This document shows, in pieces, positions 9,053 to 17,026 of a stretch of 64,000 nt of DNA. The notes beneath the pieces are model-generated. The model did not search any database. It was not told the origin of the DNA and saw only the letters and a list, made by a program, of their open reading frames with translations. Made by a program: the position numbers and the translations under genes. This stretch comes from Gammaproteobacteria bacterium (GTDB lineage: Bacteria; Pseudomonadota; Gammaproteobacteria; Competibacterales; Competibacteraceae): contig JADLEK010000041.1 in NCBI GenBank assembly GCA_020846135.1, forward strand, positions 1-64,000. The letters are read 5' to 3'. The number at the start of each line of letters is the position of its first letter. Within the stretch, counting starts at the first letter, position 1.

Positions 9053-9121
9053 GTAGGCCGGATAAGGCGCATCGCGCCGCATCCAGCGAGATGCCGGATG
9101 CGCTACGCTTATCCGGCCTAC
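9053..9121. repeat. REP/BIME-like palindromic element
   Basis: The left arm GTAGGCCGGATAAG (9053-9066) is perfectly complementary to the right arm CTTATCCGGCCTAC (9108-9121). Inside are two further complementary segments, GCATCC and GGATGC. Arrangement and sequence are very close to the enterobacterial REP (Y-type) units. It sits downstream of the thioesterase gene and before ahpC, the usual extragenic site. Confidence 0.85.
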
Positions 9122-9182
9122 CCGTTCTGACATCATTTAATGTTAGTCGGAGTAGCGCTTGCGGGGCCGGGCTGATAGCGTT

Positions 9183-9198
9183 ATGCAATCGATTGCAT
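9183..9198. promoter_or_regulatory. Perfect 16-bp palindrome upstream of ahpC
   Basis: ATGCAATCGATTGCAT is its own reverse complement and lies 95 bp before the ahpC start, in an AT-rich stretch that should contain the promoter. It is a plausible repressor or activator operator. It does not match the OxyR pattern, so the protein that binds it is unknown. Confidence 0.45.
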
Positions 9199-9292
9199 TT
9201 AGATAATCAATTAGATCAATCCTGCGCTTGGGCCTAGACTGCATCCCATCAAGCAACACCCTGTTTTTCCCTCAACCCACGGAGATGACAAA

Positions 9293-9856
9293 ATGTCCAT
9301 CATCAACAGCAAAATCAAGCCGTTCAAAGCGACCGCCTACCACAACGGCAAGTTCGTTCCGGTGTCCAGCGACGACCTGACCGGCAAGTGGTCCATCGTG
9401 TTCTTCTACCCGGCTGACTTTACTTTCGTCTGCCCGACCGAACTCGGCGACCTGGCCGATGTGTACCCGGAGTTCCAGAAGCTGGGCGTCGAGTGCTACT
9501 CAGTCTCGACCGACACCCACTTCACCCACAAGGCCTGGCACGATGCTTCGGACACGATCAAGAAGATCAAGTACCCGATGATCGGCGACCCGACCGGCGC
9601 CATCACCCGCAACTTCGACGTCATGATTGAGGAAGAAGGTCTGGCCCTGCGCGGCACCTTCGTCATCAACCCGGAAGGCGAAATCAAGGTCGCCGAGATT
9701 CACGATTTGGGCATCGGTCGTGACGCCAAGGAGCTGCTGCGTAAGGTGCAGGCCGCCCAATATGTAGCCTCGCACCCAGGCGAAGTCTGCCCCGCCAAGT
9801 GGACTCCGGGCGAAGCCACTTTAGCGCCGTCGCTGGATCTGGTCGGCAAGATCTAA
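9293..9856 (+). CDS. ahpC: Alkyl hydroperoxide reductase subunit C (peroxiredoxin)
   Basis: The 187-residue 2-Cys peroxiredoxin reduces organic peroxides and hydrogen peroxide. The peroxidatic cysteine is in [15 protein letters not shown] (near residue 47) and the resolving cysteine in [10 protein letters not shown] (near residue 166). Length and both motifs match the AhpC subfamily that pairs with AhpF. A GGAG site lies ahead of the ATG. A strong hairpin terminator separates it from ahpF, which suggests that ahpC is made in excess. The downstream catalase extends the peroxide-defence cluster. Confidence 0.97.
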   Translation: MSIINSKIKPFKATAYHNGKFVPVSSDDLTGKWSIVFFYPADFTFVCPTELGDLADVYPEFQKLGVECYSVSTDTHFTHKAWHDASDTIKKIKYPMIGDPTGAITRNFDVMIEEEGLALRGTFVINPEGEIKVAEIHDLGIGRDAKELLRKVQAAQYVASHPGEVCPAKWTPGEATLAPSLDLVGKI

Positions 9857-9870
9857 GCCGACGCATCCCA

Positions 9871-9891
9871 CCCGGACGCTCGTCGTCCGGG
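9871..9891 (+). other. Stem-loop after ahpC
   Basis: CCCGGACG (9871-9878) pairs with CGTCCGGG (9884-9891) over a 5-base loop, 15 bases after the ahpC stop. It has no T-run, and may stabilise the ahpC message 3' end ahead of the terminator that follows. Confidence 0.5.
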
Positions 9892-9904
9892 ACGTTGACC
9901 CCAT

Positions 9905-9930
9905 AGCCGGCGTAATGCCGGCTTTGTTTT
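9905..9930 (+). terminator. Rho-independent terminator between ahpC and ahpF
   Basis: AGCCGGC (9905-9911) pairs perfectly with GCCGGCT (9917-9923) and is followed by TTGTTTT. Partial readthrough would give the low AhpF to AhpC ratio known for this system. Confidence 0.75.
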
Positions 9931-9980
9931 ATCCGTGCCGCGTTGCTGCCGGCACAACCCCTGCTCTTAAAGGAACCGCC

Positions 9981-11534
9981 ATGCTCGACGCTAACATCAA
10001 AACCCAACTGAAAGCCTATCTGGAAAAAGTCACCCACCCGATTGAGATCGTCGCTTCGCTGGACGATGGCGACAAATCGCGGGAAATGCAGGCACTGCTC
10101 AATGATCTGGTCGGGCTGAGCGACCGGATCACCTTGACCGAATCGCGCGACGACGCCCAGCGCAAGCCGTCGTTTTCGCTCAACCGTAAAGGCGCGAACC
10201 TGGGCGTGCGCTTTGCCGGCCTACCGATGGGCCATGAATTCACCTCGCTGATTCTCGCGCTGCTCCAGGTGGGCGGTCATCCGCCCAAGGTCGAAGCCGA
10301 ACTCATCGAGCAGATCCGCAATCTCGACGGCGAATTTCACTTCGAGACCTATGTTTCCCTGTCCTGCCATAACTGCCCGGAAGTCGTGCAGGCGCTGAAC
10401 CTGATGGCGGTGATCAATCCCAACATCCGCCACACTATGATCGACGGCGCGCTGTTCCAGCAGGAAGTCGACGAGCGCAAGGTGCTGGCGGTGCCGATGG
10501 TCTTCCTCAACGGCCAAATCTTCGGTCAGGGCCGGATGGAACTGGGCGAAATCCTGGCGAAAGTCGATACCGGCGCGGCAGCGCGTGATGCCCAGAAGCT
10601 GTCGGCCAAGGAACCGTTCGATGTCCTCGTGGTAGGCGGCGGGCCGGCGGGCGCGGCGGCGGCGATCTATGCCGCCCGCAAAGGCATCCGCACCGGCATT
10701 GTCGCCGAACGGTTCGGCGGTCAGGTGATGGATACCCTCGGCATCGAAAACTTCATTTCGATCAAGGAGACGGAAGGCCCCAAGCTAGTGATGGCGCTGG
10801 AAGAACACGTCAAGCAGTACGAAGTGGATGTGATGAATCATCAGCGCGCTGCCAAGATCGTCCCGGGCGACCTGGCCGAAGTGCAGCTTGAGAACGGAGG
10901 GTCGCTGAAGGCCAAGACGGTCATCCTCGCCACCGGTGCGCGCTGGCGCAACATGAATGTGCCGGGCGAAAAGGAATTCAGCGGCAAGGGCGTGGCCTAT
11001 TGCCCGCACTGTGATGGCCCGCTGTTCAAGGGCAAGCGGGTAGCGGTGATCGGCGGCGGCAACTCGGGCGTTGAGGCCGCGATTGACCTGGCCGGCATTG
11101 TCAGTCACGTCACCCTGCTGGAATTCGCCGAAGACCTGCGGGCCGATGCGGTGCTGCAAAAGAAGCTCTACAGCCTGCCCAACGCCACGGTGATCAAGAA
11201 CGCGCAGACCACCGAAGTCACCGGCAACGCCAAGGTGAGCGGCCTGATGTACCAGGACCGGGCATCGAGTGAAACCCACTGGATCGAGCTGGAAGGAATC
11301 TTCGTGCAAATCGGCCTGCTGCCCAATACTGATTTCCTGAAAGGGACCATCGAACTAACCCGATTTGGTGAAGTGATCATCGATGCCAAGGGCCATACCT
11401 CAGTACCCGGCCTCTTCGCCGCCGGCGATTGCACCACAGTGCCGTACAAGCAGATCATCATCGCGATGGGCGAAGGAGCGAAGGCGTCGCTGTCGGCCTT
11501 CGATCATCTGATTCGCAGTTCAGCGCCAGCCTGA
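9981..11534 (+). CDS. ahpF: Alkyl hydroperoxide reductase subunit F
   Basis: The 517-residue flavoprotein passes electrons from NAD(P)H to AhpC. The N-terminal double thioredoxin fold carries the CHNC dithiol (SCHNCPEVV, near residue 129). Next come the FAD-binding [17 protein letters not shown] (near residue 215), the thioredoxin-reductase-type [10 protein letters not shown] dithiol and the NAD-binding [17 protein letters not shown]. The C-terminal FAD motif [16 protein letters not shown] is present. The start at 9981 follows AAAGGA and gives the normal family length; an upstream in-frame ATG would add 22 residues across the terminator region. Confidence 0.96.
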   Translation: MLDANIKTQLKAYLEKVTHPIEIVASLDDGDKSREMQALLNDLVGLSDRITLTESRDDAQRKPSFSLNRKGANLGVRFAGLPMGHEFTSLILALLQVGGHPPKVEAELIEQIRNLDGEFHFETYVSLSCHNCPEVVQALNLMAVINPNIRHTMIDGALFQQEVDERKVLAVPMVFLNGQIFGQGRMELGEILAKVDTGAAARDAQKLSAKEPFDVLVVGGGPAGAAAAIYAARKGIRTGIVAERFGGQVMDTLGIENFISIKETEGPKLVMALEEHVKQYEVDVMNHQRAAKIVPGDLAEVQLENGGSLKAKTVILATGARWRNMNVPGEKEFSGKGVAYCPHCDGPLFKGKRVAVIGGGNSGVEAAIDLAGIVSHVTLLEFAEDLRADAVLQKKLYSLPNATVIKNAQTTEVTGNAKVSGLMYQDRASSETHWIELEGIFVQIGLLPNTDFLKGTIELTRFGEVIIDAKGHTSVPGLFAAGDCTTVPYKQIIIAMGEGAKASLSAFDHLIRSSAPA

Positions 11535-11552
11535 ACTCCGCGCCATTCCCAG

Positions 11553-11570
11553 ACAGGCAGGGATGCCTGT
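11553..11570 (+). other. Stem-loop downstream of ahpF
   Basis: ACAGGCA (11553-11559) pairs with TGCCTGT (11564-11570) around a GGGA loop, 19 bases after the ahpF stop. No T-tract follows. It could be a message 3' end, and lies just before the candidate katA operator. Confidence 0.4.
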
Positions 11571-11573
11571 GAT

Positions 11574-11590
11574 GATAGACATTCGCTATC
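11574..11590. promoter_or_regulatory. OxyR-like half palindrome upstream of the catalase gene
   Basis: GATAG-7 bases-CTATC (11574-11590) matches the ATAG-N7-CTAT element of OxyR-type sites. It lies about 100 bp before the catalase start, and a second half is not clear downstream. Location between ahpF and a catalase makes peroxide control plausible, but this is inference. Confidence 0.45.
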
Positions 11591-11687
11591 TTCCTGTTTG
11601 TTATATTCAATTTTTCATAAACCCTACTTTTTGCAATAGTGGAACCCGCAGGCAACTTCGCCCGTAATTCTGTACAGGAGCTTGATC

Positions 11688-13139
11688 ATGACTGAGAAAA
11701 AAACCCTCACTACTAACGCTGGCTGTCCGGTCGCCGACAATCAGAACGTCATGACCGCCGGGCCACGGGGTCCGCAATTATTGCAGGACGTCTGGTTCCT
11801 GGAAAAGCTCGCTCATTTTGATCGTGAAGTCATCCCCGAACGGCGGATGCACGCCAAAGGTTCCGGCGCTTATGGGACGTTTACCGTCACCCACGACATC
11901 ACCCAATACACCCGCGCCAAAATCTTCTCGCAAGTGGGCAAAAAGACCGACCTCTTCGCGCGCATCTCGACGGTGGCCGGCGAGCGTGGCGCCGCCGACG
12001 CCGAGCGCGACATCCGGGGTTTTGCGCTGAAGTTCTATACGGAGGAAGGCAACTGGGACCTGGTCGGCAACAACACGCCGGTCTTCTTCCTGCGCGATCC
12101 GCTGAAATTCCCCGACCTTAACCACGCGGTCAAGCGTGATCCGCGCACCAACCTGCGCAGCGCGAAGAACAACTGGGATTTCTGGACCTCGCTGCCGGAG
12201 GCATTGCACCAGATCACCATCGTCATGAGCGACCGGGGCATTCCAGCGACTTATCGCCATTTGCACGGCTTCGGCAGCCACACCTTCAGCTTTATCAATG
12301 CGAACAACGAGCGCTTCTGGGTCAAGTTTCACTGGAAATCGATGCAGGGCATCAAGAACCTGACCGATGCGGAAGCCGAGGTTGCCGTCGGCAAGTGCCG
12401 GGAAACCCACCAGCGCGACCTCTACGAAGCTATTGAGCGCGGCGACTTTCCGAAGTGGAAGTTCTGCGTACAGATCATGCCGGAAGCTGATGCCGCCAAG
12501 GTTCCCTACCATCCCTTCGATCTGACCAAAATCTGGCCGCATAAGGACTATCCGTTGATCGAAGTCGGCATCGTCGAGCTGAACCGCAACCCCGATAACT
12601 ATCACGCCGAGGTCGAACAGGCCGCTTTCAACCCCGCCAACATCGTGCCCGGCATCGGCTTCTCGCCCGACAAAATGTTGCAGGGGCGACTGTTCTCCTA
12701 CGGCGACGCGCAACGCTATCGGCTGGGCGTCAATCATCACCTGATCCCGGTCAACGCGCCGCGCTGCCCGGTCCATAGTTACCACCGCGACGGAGCGATG
12801 CGCGTCGACGACAACCACGGTGGGACGCTGGGCTATGAGCCGAACAGCGCTGGCGAATGGCAAGAGCAGCCGGATTTCCGGGAGCCGCCGCTCAAGTTGA
12901 CCGGCGATGCCGATCACTGGAATTACCGGGAAGACGACGCCGACTATTTCTCACAGGCCGGCGATCTGTTCCGGATCATGCGTCCCGATGAGCAGCAACG
13001 GCTGTTTGAGAATACCGCGCGCGCCTTGGGCGATGCCCCGGCAGCCATCAAGCAGCGCCATGTTGAGCATTGCCGCAAAGCCGATCCGGCTTACGGCGAG
13101 GGCGTCAGCCGCGCCTTGTCCGCCTTGCAACAGGGTTAG
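11688..13139 (+). CDS. katA: Monofunctional haem catalase
   Basis: The 483-residue small-subunit catalase dismutates hydrogen peroxide. The distal histidine is in [13 protein letters not shown] (near residue 54), the distal asparagine in [12 protein letters not shown], and the proximal tyrosine ligand in [15 protein letters not shown] (near residue 340). The ATG at 11688 is used because AGGAG stands seven bases upstream; an in-frame TTG two codons earlier is less likely. Name katA is by family; clade assignment cannot be made by eye. It follows ahpCF on the same strand. Confidence 0.93.
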   Translation: MTEKKTLTTNAGCPVADNQNVMTAGPRGPQLLQDVWFLEKLAHFDREVIPERRMHAKGSGAYGTFTVTHDITQYTRAKIFSQVGKKTDLFARISTVAGERGAADAERDIRGFALKFYTEEGNWDLVGNNTPVFFLRDPLKFPDLNHAVKRDPRTNLRSAKNNWDFWTSLPEALHQITIVMSDRGIPATYRHLHGFGSHTFSFINANNERFWVKFHWKSMQGIKNLTDAEAEVAVGKCRETHQRDLYEAIERGDFPKWKFCVQIMPEADAAKVPYHPFDLTKIWPHKDYPLIEVGIVELNRNPDNYHAEVEQAAFNPANIVPGIGFSPDKMLQGRLFSYGDAQRYRLGVNHHLIPVNAPRCPVHSYHRDGAMRVDDNHGGTLGYEPNSAGEWQEQPDFREPPLKLTGDADHWNYREDDADYFSQAGDLFRIMRPDEQQRLFENTARALGDAPAAIKQRHVEHCRKADPAYGEGVSRALSALQQG

Positions 13140-13168
13140 AAATCTCCGACGTGTAAAGCAGATCATGC

Positions 13169-13191
13169 AGCGGGGAACGCGCATCCCCGCT
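13169..13191 (+). other. Stem-loop between catalase and DUF454 gene
   Basis: AGCGGGGA (13169-13176) pairs perfectly with TCCCCGCT (13184-13191). It lacks a T-run, so it is at best a weak terminator or an RNA-stability element. Confidence 0.45.
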
Positions 13192-13211
13192 GGATTCGGG
13201 AGAGCGCCATC

Positions 13212-13628
13212 ATGCCTGACACTGCCCGCTTTGAATCCCATCCACCGCTGTCCCCGATCGCCCGCTGGACCCTGCTGGGCTTCGGCGCTTTCAATTTTGC
13301 GCTGGGCGCAGTTGGCCTGGTGTTGCCGGTGCTGCCCACAACCGTGTTCTGGATTGTGGCGATTGGCTGCTTCTCCCGGGCATCGCCACGACTGGCGGCC
13401 CGATTGGTCGCGCATCCCCGTTTTGGCCGTCCCTTCGCCGACTGGCTGGCCTGTGGTGCGATTGACCGCCGGGGCAAGGTTTTCGCGATTGGGGGCATGG
13501 GGGTGAGTCTGCTGAGCGTCACGCTGATGCTTGAACCGGCCGGCTGGCTGCTAGGCCTCTTGGGCAGCGCCTGGATCAGCGCTTCAGTTTATCTGGCGAC
13601 GCGTCCCGCTTATTGCCCCATCGTGTGA
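13212..13628 (+). CDS. DUF454 (YbaN-like) inner-membrane protein
   Basis: The 138-residue protein starts with a short soluble stretch followed by ARWTLLGFGAFNFALGAVGL and VLPVLPTTVFWIVAIGCFSR, the signature of DUF454. Two more hydrophobic segments follow near residues 93-130, so about three or four membrane spans. In the family the LPTTPF-like loop is conserved; here it reads LPTTVF. The function of DUF454 is not established, although members often sit beside haem or iron genes. Here it lies between catalase and the feo locus. Confidence 0.85.
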   Translation: MPDTARFESHPPLSPIARWTLLGFGAFNFALGAVGLVLPVLPTTVFWIVAIGCFSRASPRLAARLVAHPRFGRPFADWLACGAIDRRGKVFAIGGMGVSLLSVTLMLEPAGWLLGLLGSAWISASVYLATRPAYCPIV

Positions 13629-13725
13629 ACCGCTCCTGCCGGTCCATTGCCACAATGGCAGTGAACATGCCGCCACTCAGGCTTTAGCCCGCTTCCGGTG
13701 CGCTGTAAAGCCAATTCGGATAACA

Positions 13726-13774
13726 CGGAACACGCCATGTTCTCTGCGTCCTCCGTGAAAATCCGTGAGATATA
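13726..13774. repeat. CACGGA-family intergenic repeat, divergent copy
   Basis: The 151-bp gap between the DUF454 gene and the feo operon end contains CACGGAACACG, then CTCCGTGAAAATCCGTGAGA in the opposite sense, so the two halves can pair imperfectly. It is related to the intact palindromes at 30491-30562 and 51301-51364. Confidence 0.5.
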
Positions 13775-13779
13775 AAAAC

Positions 13780-13986
13780 CTACCGAGAATGGGTATTAAC
13801 CCGCACCTTCGCGCAGGACGCTCCCAAACTGCAGCCGCTACAACCGGTCGGCGCAACGCTGGATGCGGCGGAACCGTCGTTCTTCAGGCCAACACCGAAC
13901 CGCAACCAGCCAACCGGCGCATAAGTCCGCACCAGCGCCAGCACCGCGATACCCACAATCAACAACGCCAGGCCATCCTGCCACAT
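13780..13986 (-). CDS. FeoB-associated Cys-rich membrane protein
   Basis: The protein has 68 residues, with a single N-terminal membrane span (WQDGLALLIVGIAVLALVRT) and a C-terminal GCSGCSLGASC cluster. This is the usual form of the small proteins that follow feoB in many bacteria and stand in the place of FeoC. A GGAGG site lies upstream, two bases after the feoB stop, so it is translated with feoB. The last residues NTHSR are encoded by a dispersed repeat also found at 23378-23399, so the original C-terminus may have been altered. Its role in ferrous uptake is not established. Confidence 0.8.
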   Translation of the reverse strand: MWQDGLALLIVGIAVLALVRTYAPVGWLRFGVGLKNDGSAASSVAPTGCSGCSLGASCAKVRVNTHSR

Positions 13987-13987
13987 C

Positions 13988-15892
13988 TCAGCCTCCTCCC
14001 AGCGCCAGCGCCACCCGGTAGGTGACCAGAGCCGCGACATAGGCCAGCGCCATCAGATAGACGAACATGAATGCCGGCCAGCGCCAGGAGTTGGTTTCAC
14101 GCCGGGCCGCGGCCAGGGTCGCCAGACATTGCGGGGCGAACACATACCAGGCCAGCAGCGCCAGCGCGGTCGCCAGGCTCCATTGGCTGGCCAAGGTCGT
14201 GGCCAGGGCTTCGGTCACCGCCTCTTCATTGCCGCTCAGGGCGTACACCGTACCCAGCGCCGCGACCGCCACTTCTCGCGCCGCCAGGCCCGGCACCAGG
14301 GCAATCGCGATCTGCCAGTTGAACCCAATCGGGGCCAGCAACGGCTCCAGTCCGCGCCCGATGATTCCGGCAAAGCTGTAATAAATCGCCGGTTCCGTGG
14401 CCCCTTCCGGCGCACCGGGAAAGGTCGAGAGAAACCACAGCACCACCAGTACACTCAAAATGATCGTGCCGATCCGCCGGATGAAAATTTTGGCGCGATC
14501 CCACAACCCCAACAGTACATTGGTGGGATTCGGCCATTTATAGCTGGGCAACTCCATCAGCAACGCTTGCCGGTTGCCGCGCAACACCGTCAGTCGCAAT
14601 ATCCCCGCCGCCAGCAGCGCACCGACCACACCGATAGCGTACAACCCGAACATGACCAGCCCCTGCAAACCGATCCCGCCCCACACCGTAGTATTGGGGA
14701 TGAACGCGGCGATCAGCAGGATGTACACCGGCAGCCGCGCTGAACAGGTCATCAGCGGCGCGATCAGAATCGTGGTCAACCGATCCAGCGGATGGGCAAT
14801 GGCGCGGGTGGCCATGATGCCGGGGACCGCACAGGCAAAGCTGGACAGCAGCGGGATAAAGGCGCGACCGTTCAGACCGACTCCGCTCATCAGCCGATCC
14901 ATCAGAAAGGCGGCGCGGGTCATGTAGCCAAAATCTTCCAGCAGCAGGATGAACAGAAACAGGATCAGAATCTGCGGCAGAAAAATCACCACCCCGGCGA
15001 TTCCCGCGATGATCCCGTCCACCAGCAGACTTTTGAGCAGGCTGTCGACCATCCGGGCGGAGGCCGCCTCTTGCAGGGCCGCCATGCCGCCATCAATCCA
15101 GTCCATTGGAATCGCCGCCCAACTGAACACCGCCTGGAACATCAGGAACAGAATACTGAGCAGAATCAGCGGCCCCGCCACCGGATGCAGCACCACCCGA
15201 TCCAGTTGCCGGGTCAGCCGCTCCGGGGCGCCTTCCTGAATCACCGCTTCTTTAAGCAGGCGCTCGACTTCGCGGTGATAGGCGCGAATCGCGTCCGGCG
15301 AGGGTTCCTGCCATTCATCGGTCGTCGCGGTTCCCGCCGTGGTTGGAGCCTGATCCAGCAGCGTATCGATCTCGCCGAGCAGGTCCTGCACCCCGTGCTT
15401 ACGCATCGCCACGGTGGTCACCACCGGAATCCCTAATTGTTTCGACAGGGTTTCGATGCTGATCTGGCACCCGCGCTGTTCGGCAATATCCATCATGTTC
15501 AGCGCCAGAATCAGCGGGCGGCCCAGTTGCCGCAGCTCCAGCAACAACCGCAGATGCTGACCGAGGTTGGTCGCGTCGGTCACGCAAACCACCGCATCCG
15601 GCAACCCTTCCAGGGTTTGTCGCCCCAGCACCACATCGCGGGTAATCGCTTCATCGGGACTGCGGGCGCGCAGGCTGTAACTGCCCGGCAAGTCGAGCAA
15701 TTCGACGCTATGCCCGACCGGCGTCCGCAACTGCCCGCTTTTACGTTCAACGGTCACGCCGGGGTAATTGGCGGTCTTTTGCCGACCCCCGGTCAGGGTA
15801 TTGAACAGGGTGGTCTTGCCGCAGTTGGGCGGCCCGACCAGCGCAATCTGAATCTTCCGGGGGGTATCGGCGGTCAGGGTAGCGGCGCTCAT
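13988..15892 (-). CDS. feoB: Ferrous iron transporter FeoB
   Basis: The product has 634 residues, with an N-terminal G domain and C-terminal membrane domain. The P-loop is GPPNCGKTTLFNTLTGG (residues 21-37). The YPGVTVERK switch and DLPGSYSL G3 motif follow, and NMMD is in the G4 place. The two Gate repeats of the permease follow (CAVPGIMATRAI and GLAAREVAVAALGTV). E. coli FeoB is about 770 residues, so this is a compact version with a short spacer and tail. The start at 15892 overlaps the feoA stop (ATGA). A longer in-frame reading upstream runs through feoA and is rejected. Confidence 0.95.
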   Translation of the reverse strand: MSAATLTADTPRKIQIALVGPPNCGKTTLFNTLTGGRQKTANYPGVTVERKSGQLRTPVGHSVELLDLPGSYSLRARSPDEAITRDVVLGRQTLEGLPDAVVCVTDATNLGQHLRLLLELRQLGRPLILALNMMDIAEQRGCQISIETLSKQLGIPVVTTVAMRKHGVQDLLGEIDTLLDQAPTTAGTATTDEWQEPSPDAIRAYHREVERLLKEAVIQEGAPERLTRQLDRVVLHPVAGPLILLSILFLMFQAVFSWAAIPMDWIDGGMAALQEAASARMVDSLLKSLLVDGIIAGIAGVVIFLPQILILFLFILLLEDFGYMTRAAFLMDRLMSGVGLNGRAFIPLLSSFACAVPGIMATRAIAHPLDRLTTILIAPLMTCSARLPVYILLIAAFIPNTTVWGGIGLQGLVMFGLYAIGVVGALLAAGILRLTVLRGNRQALLMELPSYKWPNPTNVLLGLWDRAKIFIRRIGTIILSVLVVLWFLSTFPGAPEGATEPAIYYSFAGIIGRGLEPLLAPIGFNWQIAIALVPGLAAREVAVAALGTVYALSGNEEAVTEALATTLASQWSLATALALLAWYVFAPQCLATLAAARRETNSWRWPAFMFVYLMALAYVAALVTYRVALALGGG

Positions 15893-16242
15893 CCGTTTTG
15901 CTCCTGGCTGGACAGCGTTCCGGGGCCAGTGGGATCGAGCAACGGCCCGACCAGCACGATATTGGCCTCCACCTGCCGCAAGGCCACGGTCATGCTCTGG
16001 TTGATCCGCACCGCCAATGGATCGCGGCCCAACAAGCCGTAATGCAGCACCTCGACACAAGCGCCTTCGACGAAGCCCATTTCCAGCAGACCGCGTTCCA
16101 CATCGTGATCGCCCATCCCGCTGACTGCCAGAATCCGCCCGACGCTGCCCTGCGGCATCTGGCCGAGCGGTTGGGTTAAACCGGCCTTGACCAGGCACCC
16201 CACTTCAAGCGCCTGGCGTTCCTGTTCGGTATAGACATTCAT
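15889..16242 (-). CDS. feoA: FeoA family protein
   Basis: The 117-residue SH3-like protein has the FeoA pattern GRILAVSGMGDHDVERGLLEMGFVEGACVEV and DPLAVRINQSMTVALRQVEA. It is longer than E. coli FeoA (75 residues) through extra N- and C-terminal segments. FeoA binds or regulates FeoB. It begins directly after the bacterioferritin stop and overlaps feoB by four bases, so the three genes are translated together. Confidence 0.92.
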   Translation of the reverse strand: MNVYTEQERQALEVGCLVKAGLTQPLGQMPQGSVGRILAVSGMGDHDVERGLLEMGFVEGACVEVLHYGLLGRDPLAVRINQSMTVALRQVEANIVLVGPLLDPTGPGTLSSQEQNG

Positions 16243-16707
16243 TCAAGCGCCCTCCGTCGCGGTCCGGGTCTGGCCGGGCGCCCGCAACATCTTGTCCACT
16301 TCATCCAGGTGAGTTTGCTCTTCGGCGATCTGGGTCCGGGCATACTCTTCCAGCCGCACATCCCGGTCGCGGGCGCACTCCAGCAACTCGTAATACGCCT
16401 TGAGGGCTTCCTGCTCATGCGCCCGCGATTCGCGCAGGATGTCGCCGATATCGTGCTGGTGGGTTTCCAGCAGCGGGCCGATGCCCAGCGAGGGATGGCC
16501 GCCCAGACTGGTGATCAACTCCCCGGCCAGACGGGCGTGCAGCAGACTTTCATCGGCCTGGGCGTTGAGCCAACCGACGATCGGGATCCGGTTATAGCCG
16601 TAGACCATCAGTGCGTAGTGGGTGTAGCGCACCACGCCGGCCAGCTCCAGTTCGAGAATCCGGTTCAAGGCGCGCAGAGCGGTGTCTTTGTCGAAGGTTT
16701 GAGTCAT
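16243..16707 (-). CDS. bfr: Bacterioferritin
   Basis: The 154-residue four-helix protein has the ferritin-like ligands in ILELELAGVVRYTHYALMVYG (near residues 17-37) and DESLLHARLAGELITSLGGHP, and a second half EEYARTQIAEEQTHLDEVDKM near residue 120. It resembles the bacterioferritin branch that stores iron. The methionine used for haem binding in classical Bfr is not evident, so haem content is uncertain. It is first in the bfr-feoA-feoB operon, which couples uptake and storage. Confidence 0.85.
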   Translation of the reverse strand: MTQTFDKDTALRALNRILELELAGVVRYTHYALMVYGYNRIPIVGWLNAQADESLLHARLAGELITSLGGHPSLGIGPLLETHQHDIGDILRESRAHEQEALKAYYELLECARDRDVRLEEYARTQIAEEQTHLDEVDKMLRAPGQTRTATEGA

Positions 16708-16822
16708 GGCCGTGTTACCTGTTTAGTGTTAAAAATTAAGGAAAATTGCGGTTGGCTGGGCCTGGAATTGTTGCGTGGCAAGCACGCTACAGCGTGGCCG
16801 GCACGGTTGCGTATTGGATAAA

Positions 16823-16851
16823 ATCATAGCGTAAATGAGAATCATTTTCAA
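16823..16851 (-). promoter_or_regulatory. Promoter of the bfr-feoAB operon
   Basis: On the minus strand there is a TTGAAA -35 box (16846-16851), a 17-bp spacer and a TATGAT -10 box (16823-16828). The Fur-like site fills the spacer exactly, so bound Fur would exclude RNA polymerase. Confidence 0.75.
16831..16849. promoter_or_regulatory. Fur box
   Basis: GTAAATGAGAATCATTTTC matches 15 of 19 positions of the classical Fur consensus, including the central AAT and CATT cores. Its position inside the bfr-feoAB promoter predicts repression when iron is plentiful. Confidence 0.8.
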
Positions 16852-16903
16852 TTGGAGGCGTGGTTTTTGGTTCTCTAAATTTTCCTGAAACCACGCCTCC
16901 AAT
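16851..16903. repeat. Perfect 16-bp inverted repeat next to the Fur box
   Basis: ATTGGAGGCGTGGTTT (16851-16866) is the exact reverse complement of 16888-16903, with a 21-base AT-rich spacer. There is no T-run after it. It may be an extragenic palindromic element or act as the terminator of the convergent or divergent transcripts nearby. The remaining 120 bp up to 17026 hold no gene I can see. Confidence 0.6.
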
Positions 16904-17026
16904 GATCCGATCCCCAAACCGGGCGGATGCGTGATAATAAAATTTTTTATATCAATTGGTTGTAAAATAATCGATAGTACTGACCCACACTATGGCCACC
17001 GTCATCACCGGAAAATTTAGAGGAGG

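Noticed and set aside
9199..9292. OxyR site directly before ahpC
   Set aside because: I could not find two properly spaced ATAG/CTAT pairs; only the unrelated 16-bp palindrome stands out.
11778..12917. 379-codon open frame opposite the catalase gene
   Set aside because: Antisense to a fully conserved catalase; composition follows the catalase codons.
15893..16198. N-terminal extension of FeoB
   Set aside because: It overlaps feoA in another frame and has no homology; the ATG overlapping the feoA stop is the normal start.
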